A stretch of 64,000 nt of DNA. Source: Bradyrhizobium sp. CB2312. GTDB lineage: Bacteria; Pseudomonadota; Alphaproteobacteria; Rhizobiales; Xanthobacteraceae. The notes under the pieces were generated by a model, which worked only from the letters and a program-made list of their open reading frames with translations, had not been told where the DNA came from and ran no database searches. Each line of letters begins with the position of its first letter. Position 1 is the stretch's first letter. The stretch is from positions 2,811,501 to 2,875,500 of the forward strand of contig NZ_CP121668.1 of the NCBI RefSeq assembly GCF_029714425.1, written 5' to 3'. Below, piece by piece: positions 1 to 7,844 of this stretch. The translations under genes and the position numbers were made by a program.

Positions 1-15
1 CCAAGTCTCGTTCGC

Positions 16-252
16 TCACCGCTGTTTCGGCACCTCCGCGTTAATGCGCAGGACAAGGATCGTATTCTCAAATTCATCCGCCACCTCCAACCGCCATTCA
101 CGACCGGGCACGAGATTTCCATCGATGCTCTGCAAGGTCTGGCCGGCCACCACCGTGGCCTCCTTCCAAGCAGCGCGATCATCGGGCAACTCTTCACCGA
201 CCTCATCGATGATGGTGCGATGGTAAGTCACGTGGAAAAAGTAGCGGGGCAT
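16..252 (-). CDS. DUF6894-like small protein
   Basis: This 78-residue protein begins MPRYFFHVTY and has the short aromatic N-terminus and acidic middle (DEVGEELPDD) typical of the small DUF6894 proteins that are abundant in Bradyrhizobium. No function is known for the family. The frame stays open far upstream, but the ATG at 252 is where the family-like sequence starts, so I chose it. It has no signal peptide or membrane segment. A frameshifted relative lies at 48200-48431. Confidence 0.75.
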   Translation of the reverse strand: MPRYFFHVTYHRTIIDEVGEELPDDRAAWKEATVVAGQTLQSIDGNLVPGREWRLEVADEFENTILVLRINAEVPKQR

Positions 253-523
253 GCGTCCTAGCTTGGGCGAAGGGAAGTGGTCAGCTTGCTGGTCATTTCG
301 ATCTGTCGCGCCTTCCGCAACAGCATCTCCCGTCTCCAACTTTCCGACTGAGACTTGGCTTCCTCCCTTAGCTTTTGCGCAGCCGACTGAAGCCTCTCCT
401 CCAACGTTTGGCTTTGCTTGATGCGACGCCGCATCGCTCATCCTGCCCGTTAGCGGCCCGAAACGGACCGAGCGCGGGCAAAACGAACGATGTTGCCGAT
501 CGTTCCGTCTTTTGGAACAGCCC

Positions 524-874
524 CTAGGACGCCTGTAGAAGTTCCGCGATGCAACGTTCGAGTTGTTCGATGGGGAATGGCTTTCTGAGAAGTGGACGTT
601 CGCGAAAGGCTTCTGGGACGGCCTCGGCGCCAAAGCCGCTCGCAAATGCGAACGGGATGTTTCGGTTTGCAAGAGCCACCGCCACAGGCTCCGCGCTGTC
701 GCGACCAAGTGAAACGTCCAGCAGGGCCATATCAAAATCAGAGTCGCGGGCGTGCCGTAATGCAGACGGCAAGTCGTTCGCTTCTGCCTCGACTATGTGG
801 CCAAGCTCTGTCACCATGTCGGCGACCATCATCCTGATGAGGGCTTCATCCTCGACCAAGAATACCGAAGCCAT
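524..874 (-). CDS. Stand-alone response regulator receiver protein
   Basis: A 116-residue single receiver domain. Visible receiver signatures are the acidic pocket VEDE at residues 7-10, the likely phosphorylated Asp in LLDVSLG (about residue 53), and the conserved Lys in RKPF (about 98). There is no output domain, so it is a CheY/Spo0F-like shuttle or phosphate sink. No histidine kinase lies next to it. The frame is open upstream to 1000, but the receiver fold starts at the ATG at 874 (MASVFLVEDE), giving the usual length for this class. Confidence 0.85.
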   Translation of the reverse strand: MASVFLVEDEALIRMMVADMVTELGHIVEAEANDLPSALRHARDSDFDMALLDVSLGRDSAEPVAVALANRNIPFAFASGFGAEAVPEAFRERPLLRKPFPIEQLERCIAELLQAS

Positions 875-891
875 GAAACGCCGCCGCTCAA

Positions 892-1100
892 CTACTGCCA
901 CGTGATCTTCGTTGCAGTCGCGAAAGCTTGGAGAGCCCCGCTTCGAAGCTCGCCCAAAGTATTTTGGCCTGCCTCGGCGGCCTGCAAAAGCCTTCGGCAA
1001 TCAGTCGTCGGCTCTCGTGATCTCCACCGTGCGGAAGCTCTCGGCAAGTCTCTCCCAACACTAATTCCATGTTCGACTTCACGCGGTCGGACAGAGTCAT
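892..1100 (-). pseudogene. Frameshifted small hypothetical protein
   Basis: The first frame reads MTLSDRVKSNMELVLGETCR and continues through GGDHESRRLIAEG. The matching second half, LLQAAEAGQNTLGELR, lies in the next frame. Joining the frames near 988-995 (run ggcttttg) gives a continuous protein of about 70 residues resembling a small hypothetical family that I know from Bradyrhizobium. A one-base deletion is the simplest explanation; a sequencing error cannot be excluded. Function unknown. Confidence 0.6.
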
Positions 1101-1445
1101 CCAACTTTCTCCGGCTCCGATGTCGGTGGTTTGGTAATATGGGACCGGTCCGAAGCGCTCGTCAAGAAGGCGCGCGCCCGCGCTGCATTTTTTGTGTTTT
1201 GCGGCTCCGTTTGTAGCACTTCCGAGAAGTTGGGGCTCCCCGGTTTGAGGTCTGCTCCGCCGGGTCAAGCAGACGCGAATCGCTCGCTTTGAGCATGTCG
1301 ACCCGGAGCGCCTCACTTCCATCGTCAGATCGTGGAGAGCCGGGGGAGCTTGGAACAATGTTCAGGCGATCTAATTGGAGCGTTGACCATCTCAGCTGAG
1401 GATGTGCCGTTCGCTGGGAAGCGTCTTGAGGAGGAAGGAGCTACA

Positions 1446-1634
1446 ATGGACGACGAACGAAAAAAATCAGAAGCGGGGGAACGGGCCGCGGAAGGCTTGC
1501 GCAAAGCAGCATCCAACGAGGAAGCAAAAAACGAGAGCAAGATGGGGCACGATCTAGCTAAGGCGGCTGATCGTTTCGAAGAGCGCTCTAAGAGCTCCGA
1601 TGGAAAGAGCGCAGGCGAGAAACAAAAAACCTAA
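1446..1634 (+). CDS. Small highly charged hypothetical protein
   Basis: A 62-residue, very hydrophilic protein (start MDDERKKSEAGERAAEG) rich in Lys, Glu and Ala, probably helical or disordered and soluble. The start is set by a good Shine-Dalgarno sequence, aaggag, about 7 bases before the ATG at 1446; the frame is open further upstream but looks non-coding there. No family recognised. Confidence 0.55.
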   Translation: MDDERKKSEAGERAAEGLRKAASNEEAKNESKMGHDLAKAADRFEERSKSSDGKSAGEKQKT

Positions 1635-1768
1635 ATCTACCCGCACACCGGTCGCGGCTTTCTGACGTAAGGTCTCCGCGTCGATCGTGCGGCCTTTGCA
1701 CACAGGGAAGGTCTGCTTTCGCTGGTGGTTCGTGCCCTGGAAACGGGCGGCTTCCCCCGTGGAGCGCG

Positions 1769-2203
1769 CTAAGACACCTGCGGGAGGATGCCGACAGACC
1801 CCCGGACCTCCCCGCACTTGGTGTCGGCTTTTGGCTCATTTGCGACATCTGATGGTCCGGTGTTGGGACCGGACATCAACGTCGTCCTTTCAAGCCGGGC
1901 AAATGGGGAACCCGCTGAAGACGACCATGGGCGCCGTCCTCTAAGCTGATGGTTCGTCGGATCGCCCCCTGCCCCCGTTCCGCCTAGCCAGAAGTCCAGG
2001 TCACGACCCACTGGGCGGCCGGCGTGCTCCCAGAGCTCCTGCGCTCGCATCTTGATCTCTCTATCTCGCGTGGACGGGAATAGCCTCTGCCTCAGCTCGT
2101 CGGCAAACCGTCTCAAGCGGCTGGCGGTGCTCTGGTCACGAATGTAGCCTGCCACCTTTGTGGCTAACTCGATCTGGTGCTCCAGCTTCGCCCGTTCGTC
2201 CAT
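1769..2203 (-). CDS. DUF2934 domain protein, doubtful C-terminus
   Basis: Residues about 1-45 form a charged helix, and residues about 50-72 (IKMRAQELWEHAG ... DLDFW) match the DUF2934 motif of many small rhizobial proteins. Function unknown. After DLDFWL the frame runs on for about 70 residues of low-quality sequence. Dropping one G in the run near 1983-1990 would instead give LAERGQGAIRR and a stop near 1944, a more natural end. I therefore suspect a one-base insertion, and the true gene may be only about 1944-2203. Confidence 0.55.
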   Translation of the reverse strand: MDERAKLEHQIELATKVAGYIRDQSTASRLRRFADELRQRLFPSTRDREIKMRAQELWEHAGRPVGRDLDFWLGGTGAGGDPTNHQLRGRRPWSSSAGSPFARLERTTLMSGPNTGPSDVANEPKADTKCGEVRGSVGILPQVS

Positions 2204-2691
2204 CTGAGCCGCTCCCGTCCTCCTTTAGTGAAGACGACTCCAACGGCGCACGGTTGTTTCGCCGCCAGGCTCATTTCTACAATGGTCCGACTTAGGGTTC
2301 ACTTTTGCACACAACGGGCTCTTAACCCCTGGTGAATTCGCCCGAGTCCAATTGTCGAAGAAATGAAAGTGCTCGTCGCGTTGTGTTAGCGACCCGGAAC
2401 CCCCCACAACGTATGGGTACTTACGTCGTGGTTCTGATCAGCGCTTTTTTGATTGTGGCGGTAGCGAGCTTCGCCTCGCTGAACTGGCCGACTTCCTGAT
2501 CGCGGTCGAGACCACTCCACCGTAACAGCTTCCCCCACCATTTCCCCAGCGGCTGATGCAACCGGAGGATCAGCGCAGAAGGTCTTCCCTGGAAAGCGGC
2601 TATTGAAATGCGAACCCCGCCAGCACCGCGATCGCTGGGATAACGGCCACTCCAAACAGAACAAGCGGTGAGGGAAGGCTTGCTTCGGCTG
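2204..2691. other. No convincing gene
   Basis: Only shadow frames are seen. One weak possibility is a GTG-started 31-codon minus-strand ORF (2600-2695) ending in a hydrophobic stretch, VLFGVAVIPAIAVLAGFAFQ, which could be a tiny membrane peptide or the tail of a lost gene. Confidence 0.3.
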
Positions 2692-2754
2692 TCACTGGTC
2701 AACTGCCGATACGGCCAGGCACTCGGGGCAGGTATCGCCGACGGAATCCATCGT
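2692..2754 (-). pseudogene. C-terminal remnant with CPEC motif
   Basis: The last 20 codons of a minus-strand frame read TMDSVGDTCPEC and end a few residues later. This resembles the C-terminal tail, with a CxxC pair, of a small Bradyrhizobium hypothetical family whose N-terminal part appears at 3335-3541 on the same strand. It may be the displaced end of that gene or a remnant of a second copy. Confidence 0.35.
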
Positions 2755-2924
2755 CTGCGCGCGTCTGCTAGGGCATTCGCCGGGCGGCGCGACGGATGAC
2801 CCGGGATGGGGCGACCGCCACGTCGAGGCTTTCGCGGAAGGTCGCGGTGATGCCTCCGATGTCAGGAGGCGCTTGCTCAGATCATGCCGGACCGGGCGAA
2901 GATCGCAGCTCCGTCCCTGATGTC

Positions 2925-3227
2925 TTTGCAAGTGTGCATAGCCATTGCATCGAGCTGGCAGCCGGTCGGGCTGCTGAGCGTATGTTGTTGGGCGATGATG
3001 ATGCGCGGTCTGGCGTCGATGATCACCGGCAGGCGTGTGACTTGGCCTTGCTGATCTGCAAGAGCGAGGAGGCGATCGAAACATTTCTCGCGCACGGCGA
3101 AGTTGCTGCGCGCGATTTGCTGATCCCCTATGGTCACGTTGTGATCGCGTTGTCCGTCGTGTTGCGGATCAAGCGCACTCTAGATGGCGCCGAGATCGAT
3201 GAGATCAACCTGTGCGATCACTCATGA
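2925..3227 (+). pseudogene. Peptidase M41-like remnant, N-terminus missing
   Basis: The frame contains IELAAGRAAERMLLGDDDA followed by LALLICKSEEAIETFLAHGE, resembling the helix that follows the metal site in FtsH-type M41 peptidases and their small rhizobial relatives. No HExxH metal motif is present and the sequence before about 2925 looks unrelated, so the catalytic half is absent. Two small-gene remnants on the opposite strand flank it. I read it as a fragment; a functional small protein is less likely. Confidence 0.4.
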
Positions 3228-3334
3228 GACCTCCTTCAAGAAAGCTCCGCTGGCACGCTCGTGCATTGCGATGCGACGGTCCTGCTCAGGTGTTCGGCCA
3301 AGTGCGCTCCGGTTCAGGGCAGGCGCGCAACCGG

Positions 3335-3541
3335 ATTTAGATGATGCGACGGCATCGCGCGGAGTGATCCCCGCGGGCGGATCGTGCCTGGCAACATCGA
3401 GCGCGCGCTCGCGGGCATGCGGGTAGCCCCGTCCTGCGCCCAGCCGTGCTCCTCGCATTCGCGGATAGCGCCCGCCTCCTGAAGCACGCTAACTGCCCAG
3501 CCTCTCAGTGTCCGTATGGCACTCCGTTTTTGCGCAGTCAT
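3335..3541 (-). pseudogene. Frameshifted small hypothetical protein, tail lost
   Basis: It starts MTAQKRSAIRTLRGWAVSVL and continues EAGAIRECEEHGWAQD; the next recognisable piece, HARERALDVARHDPPAGI, lies in a different frame, so a frameshift sits near 3420-3440. The expected C-terminal end (DSVGDTCPEC) is not here but occurs at 2692-2754. Function unknown. Confidence 0.5.
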
Positions 3542-3639
3542 CAGCATCGCGTTGGCTCCTATCGGGGCGAATCCTTACGACCCCTGCTCGTTCCGGGCGG
3601 TTAGCACGGGGCAGGGATTCGCAATCGGCAGGGCTAGGG

Positions 3640-4350
3640 CTTGTCCACCTGTTCCGCACCGTTTGTGCAGAACGCTACGCTTCCAGCGCAGGGTCTTCCT
3701 TTTCGCCAGTTGCAAGGCGCCATCGGGGAGGGGCCGCTGCAGTCCCATGGCCCCCGAATCCAGACATCGTACTCCTCGGTCGTGGTCAGGATCACCGGCA
3801 TGGCCTTCGGATGCACGCGCTTCACCTCGGCGTTGGGTTCGCAGGTCAGGAACCCGAAGACGTCGATGGTGACCTCGCGTTCCTTCGCCTTGCGCACGCT
3901 CATCCAGTTCGTCCAGATGCCGGCGAAGGCGGCGAGAGGACGAGAATCGTCAAGCGCGAACCACACAGGGATCTTTTTGCCGTCGATCGCGTCGTACTCG
4001 GAAAACGATGTAAGGGGCACGAGACAGCGATTGTCAGGCCTGAGCCAGCGCTTCCAGTGGCTGCTGCTGGTGTTGCGGATATTCGTGGTGCCGCTGTCCG
4101 GCTCCCTCCGAAGCAATTCCTTGAAGTCCACAGTCTTGCCCGTGGCCTCGAGCTTCTCCGCGCGTCTCTTCGTTGCGTCCATCAAGGCCTTGGACGACGA
4201 AGGCATTCCCCACCGCGCCATCACGATCTCGCGCCCGTCTGCAGCATTGCGGACGATAGGGGCAGGGTTGTCGGGAAAGATGCCCGGCATGCTCGGCAGA
4301 TTGCCCACGCGGCTGTTCAGTGCTCCAAATAGTTGACGGATCGCATCAAC
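3640..4350 (-). pseudogene. SRAP (YedK/HMCES-type) peptidase, 5' truncated and frameshifted
   Basis: Intact SRAP proteins use an N-terminal Cys2 to bond covalently to abasic sites in single-stranded DNA. Here the family sequence begins abruptly at AIRQLFGALNSRVGNLP, about ten residues after where MCNLYS should be, so the catalytic cysteine is gone. The later parts survive: MARWGMPS, the TSFSEYD region with the likely catalytic Glu, and VHPKAMPVILTT with the conserved His. Near 3745 the frame shifts: LQRPLPDGALQLAKRK continues in another frame. The upstream open frame belongs to the antisense of the neighbouring Cache gene, with which it abuts head to head at about 4345-4354. Confidence 0.75.
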
Positions 4351-4763
4351 GTCGCTGCGCTCGCCAAGCAAGGCGGCACAGAACAAGAGGCGCGCGCGAT
4401 GCTCGACAAGGCCATCGCGGCGGTCAAAGCGGATCAAGTCGTGGCCCTCATCAAGTTCACTAAAGGCGAGGATGGATTCCTCTATCGCGATCTTTATCCG
4501 TTCTGTTTCCGGATCTCGGATGCGAAGACGCTCGCGACGCTGAAAGCAGTCAAGGCTGGCATTGATGTTCGCTCGCTCAAAGATAATAAGGGCGAAGCCT
4601 ACGGCGAAGCGCTTTACGCCGTCGCGCAAAAACCGGAAGGCCAAGTCACCGAAATCAGGCCGTATATGTTTCCCAAGCCCGGCACCACGGAGCCGCTGTT
4701 TCCAAAACACAGCTTCGTCACGAAAGTTGGCGAGCTGGATGCGGTGTCGGTTACTACAAGTAA
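4350..4763 (+). pseudogene. Single Cache-domain protein, 5' truncated and frameshifted
   Basis: The frame ALAKQGGTEQEARAMLDKAI, then DGFLYRDLYPFCFRISDAKT and KPGTTEPLFPKHSFVTKVGE, matches small extracytoplasmic single-Cache proteins. The signal peptide is missing; the only in-frame start is TTG at 4333. Near 4735 the frame shifts: the family ending CGVGYYK followed by TAA at 4761-4763 is in another frame, while the long frame runs on to 5016 as noise. Both ends are broken, so it is probably non-functional. Confidence 0.7.
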
Positions 4764-5129
4764 AATATCCGACGACGATCACACGCAGCACGAAGCGTTG
4801 GTACGCAACGCCAGCAAAGCGACAGGATTGAGCCTGGATCGTGGTCGAGACCTTGGATGCCAACTATCTATCCCCCCGATCCGGCTCTCGCCGAGAGCGC
4901 ACTGCGAAAGCTTGAAAGAGAAGCGTGACATTTCCCGACGAGGCCCGACTGCCCCCCAAAGGCACTACGATCACACCGAGAGAAAGGCCCGGGAAATCAG
5001 AATAGACGGAGTCTGAGCCCACACCAACGGTGCATGAGTCCGGTTATGGCCCATCCGCGAAGTGACGACACCGCTCATTGAGGTCCGCTTAGCCGGACGG
5101 AGCGGACTGGATTTGTTCGCGCTGAGTTT
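4764..5129. other. No gene seen
   Basis: Follows the broken Cache gene; open frames here are extensions or shadows without family-like sequence. Confidence 0.5.
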
Positions 5130-5293
5130 TTCGCATTCTGACCCGAACCCACGAGATGGTACGCGAAGCGTTGCGGACAGGGTGGTGTTCATGGACGCTG
5201 GCATGATTGTAGAAGAGGGCCTGCCTCACCAGTTCTTCTCGGATCCCAAGCACGAGCGCACTCGTTGCGTTTCTGAAGCAAATCATGCATTAG
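5130..5293 (+). pseudogene. C-terminal fragment of amino-acid-type ABC ATPase
   Basis: Pieces of the end of a GlnQ-like ATP-binding subunit can be read in three frames: THEM (the H-loop region), then SVADRVVFMDAGMIVEEGLP and FFSDPKHERTR, then FLKQIMH followed by TAG at 5291-5293. Walker A, signature and Walker B motifs are absent. At least two frameshifts and loss of the N-terminal three quarters make it a relic. Confidence 0.65.
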
Positions 5294-5439
5294 GGCATGC
5301 GGCAGCTGCAATCGCATCGCAGCAAACTGCTCGCAGTGAATCTCAAACAGGCGAATTGCAGGAAGCTTGACACATTGCGGCGGTACGACTTGATGGACTT
5401 CCGGTCACCAGTTTCGACCGACGTCCGGTGGCCCGGCCA

Positions 5440-5690
5440 CCGACGGACTGATTAGCGACTTCGATATTCAGTTCGTAGGAGCCGTCCTTGGCCAATTGAT
5501 TGCGCTCGGCTTCTCCGATCTTGCTCAGAACGCGACGTTCGTATCCGCGACATTCGTGAGTATACTGTTCGGCGCGATCGGGGCCGCGGATCGGTGCGGC
5601 CGCAGATTGATGTTCCAGTTCAACCTCGCGGTGTTCGGTCTGGCAACGCTGGCCCGCGCTGTAAGCTTGGCTCGCCTTGGAAGTCAATGG
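5440..5690 (+). pseudogene. MFS transporter fragment
   Basis: A frame reading FVGAVLGQLIALGF ... FVSILFGAIGAADRCGRRLM contains the G-x3-D-R-x-G-R-R loop typical of the segment between helices 2 and 3 in major facilitator transporters, followed by a hydrophobic stretch. No start codon or remaining ten helices are present. Relic of a transporter gene. Confidence 0.5.
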
Positions 5691-5827
5691 AGCCACCAAG
5701 CGGCGAGGGCGCAACCAGGGCAGTGCAAGGGCCAGCCATGGTTTGGTTTCTAAATGATCTGCATCCGCTATCTGCTGCTTCCCCGCGGGTGTCGTTCTTC
5801 CCATCCCTCGGGTTCCGCATAGCGGTG

Positions 5828-6103
5828 ATGACTGAACAACTAAATCTCGAAGATTGGGCCTGGCAACGTTCGACCGAGGTGTACCGTCTCAATCTGTATA
5901 GCCACCTTACGAGACAAGCAGAGCCGAATCGATCGTCGGTCACCGAAGAAGAGTTGGCCGGAGCTATCCGCGACAGTTTCACGCAAGTGAATGAGGCCGC
6001 CTACCGGGAAATGGTCAAGTTGGCGACGGAAGCGGCACTCGAAACCTACGATCGGGTCGTATCGTCCACCATCAAACGGTCGCGCGTCCGGCTACGCAGC
6101 TGA
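5828..6103 (+). CDS. Small hypothetical protein
   Basis: A 91-residue protein beginning MTEQLNLEDWAWQRSTEVYR, mostly helical with many Glu, Arg and Ala residues and a basic C-terminus (IKRSRVRLRS). No membrane segment or signal peptide. The ATG at 5828 is chosen because the frame upstream overlaps MFS debris. Family not recognised. It is one of the few apparently intact ORFs in this eroded strip. Confidence 0.5.
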   Translation: MTEQLNLEDWAWQRSTEVYRLNLYSHLTRQAEPNRSSVTEEELAGAIRDSFTQVNEAAYREMVKLATEAALETYDRVVSSTIKRSRVRLRS

Positions 6104-6320
6104 AGTCGCGTCTTGCGGTTCGGAAAAATCCCGACTCAACTCCATGGCGCACGCTACGGTGCTGCGTGCCGCGCCGATGGCTTTGTCGCGGCAAGGAAAA
6201 TTCGCTTAGGAACCAAGTAGCCGGCCGTCCGTTGGGCGCTATTGGCCAGCGGAGACGACGCGCCTTCGCGTCGAGACCGGCTTGATTTCTCGGCTCGGCC
6301 TCCGTCGCAGGGAGCAAGAC

Positions 6321-6824
6321 ATGTCCCAAGACACGGCCGACGTCACGCATCAGATTCCCGACCGCATTCCGATCAGTCTCATCGTCAACGGAAACAGGCG
6401 CACGCTCGACCTCGTGCCCTGGACCTCGCTGCTGGACGCGTTGCGTGACCATCTCGCGCTGACCGGCACCAAGAAGGGCTGCGATCACGGCCAGTGCGGA
6501 GCCTGCACCGTGCTTGTGGACGGCCGGCGCGTCAATTCCTGCCTGATGCTCGCCGTCATGACCGACGGCGCGGAGATCACGACCGTCGAAGGTCTTGCCA
6601 GCGATGGCGCGCTACATCCCCTGCAACAAGCCTTCATCGACCACGACGCCTTCCAGTGCGGCTATTGCACGCCGGGACAGATTTGCTCGGCCGCCGGCCT
6701 GCTGGCCGAAGGCCACGCGGGAGATGCCGACGAGATCCGCGAGCTGATGAGCGGAAATCTCTGCCGCTGCGGCGCCTACCCGAACATCGTTGCTGCCATC
6801 CAGCAGGCAATGGGCCTGCCATGA
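6321..6824 (+). CDS. paoA: Aldehyde oxidoreductase 2Fe-2S subunit (PaoA/YagT type)
   Basis: The small subunit of a xanthine-oxidase-family molybdoenzyme; it passes electrons through two [2Fe-2S] clusters between the Mo site and FAD. Cysteines for the plant-type cluster are C54, C59, C62 and C74, and for the second cluster C113, C116, C148 and C150 (CGYC and CRCG motifs). The start at 6321 has a GGAG Shine-Dalgarno site 5-8 bases upstream. Unlike E. coli PaoA it has only about 16 residues before the ferredoxin fold and no twin-arginine signal, so the enzyme is probably cytoplasmic. The stop overlaps the next start (ATGA). Confidence 0.92.
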   Translation: MSQDTADVTHQIPDRIPISLIVNGNRRTLDLVPWTSLLDALRDHLALTGTKKGCDHGQCGACTVLVDGRRVNSCLMLAVMTDGAEITTVEGLASDGALHPLQQAFIDHDAFQCGYCTPGQICSAAGLLAEGHAGDADEIRELMSGNLCRCGAYPNIVAAIQQAMGLP

Positions 6825-7837
6825 TCAACTTCCAGTATTGCCGCGCCACGGACGTCGCCGATGCGATCCTCTTGCTCACCGACCATCCAGGCGCCAAGCT
6901 CATTGCCGGCGGCACCAACCTGATCGACCTGATGAAGGAGAATGTCGAGCAGCCTTCCCGGCTGATCGACATCTCCCGTCTTCCGCTCCGCAAGGTCGCG
7001 GAGACGGCCGATGGAGGCTTGCGCATCGGCGCCCTGGTGCCGAACTCGGACCTCGGCTACCATCCGCTGGTCGAACAGCGCTATCCGCTGCTTGCCAGCG
7101 CCATCCTGGCCGGTGCCTCCGCGCAATTGCGCAACATGGCCACCGTTGGCGGCAACCTGATGCAACGAACGCGTTGCGCCTATTTTTATGACACGGCCAC
7201 GCCCTGCAATAAGAGAAGTCCCGGCAGCGGCTGCTCGGCGATCGACGGCCTCAACCGCAACCATGCGATCCTCGGCACCAGCGCCTCCTGCATCGCGACC
7301 AATCCGTCCGACATGAGCGTGGCGCTGGCGGCGCTCGGCGCACTCGTGCACATCGCAGGTCCATCCGGCGAGCGCACGATGGCGCTGACCGATTTCCATC
7401 GGCTGCCCGACGACACGCCGCATGTTGACACCAATCTCGGCACCGGCGAGATCATCACGGGAATTGAACTTCCGCCGCGCGGCTTTGCCCATAACTACAG
7501 CTATCTGAAAGTCCGCGACCGCCTGTCTTATGCCTTCGCCCTAGTCTCGGTCGCTGCCGCGCTCGAATTGGACGGCAATGCGATCAGAGAAGCGCGCGTG
7601 GCGCTCGGCGGCGTTGCCCACAAGCCCTGGCGCAGCCTTGAAGCCGAAACGGCCTTGCGCGGCCAGGCGGCAACTGAGGATCATTTTTCCCGCGCTGCGC
7701 ATCTCCTGCTGGAGGGCGCTAGGACCTGCTCGCATAACGGCTTCAAGATCGAGCTCGCCCGCCGAGCCATCGTGCGAACGCTGACGCAGGCCGCGAGCGC
7801 CACACCGCAGTCCCAGGCTCACAAGAAGATCGCATGA
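6821..7837 (+). CDS. paoB: Aldehyde oxidoreductase FAD / 4Fe-4S subunit (PaoB/YagS type)
   Basis: A 338-residue FAD-binding subunit. The FAD loop AGGTNLIDLM is at about 29-38, and ATVGGNLMQRTRC at about 107-119. It keeps the insertion that separates PaoB from ordinary CO-dehydrogenase flavoproteins: C119, C129, C138 and C157 sit in the segment expected to hold an extra [4Fe-4S] cluster. The start overlaps the paoA stop by 4 bases, so the two are translationally coupled. All expected features are present; no defect seen. Confidence 0.9.
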   Translation: MINFQYCRATDVADAILLLTDHPGAKLIAGGTNLIDLMKENVEQPSRLIDISRLPLRKVAETADGGLRIGALVPNSDLGYHPLVEQRYPLLASAILAGASAQLRNMATVGGNLMQRTRCAYFYDTATPCNKRSPGSGCSAIDGLNRNHAILGTSASCIATNPSDMSVALAALGALVHIAGPSGERTMALTDFHRLPDDTPHVDTNLGTGEIITGIELPPRGFAHNYSYLKVRDRLSYAFALVSVAAALELDGNAIREARVALGGVAHKPWRSLEAETALRGQAATEDHFSRAAHLLLEGARTCSHNGFKIELARRAIVRTLTQAASATPQSQAHKKIA

Positions 7838-7844
7838 GGGGCCG

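Noticed and set aside
3634..4863. A 409-codon minus-strand frame as one long protein
   Set aside because: Only the part below about 4350 is SRAP-like; the rest is antisense to the Cache gene and has no family features.
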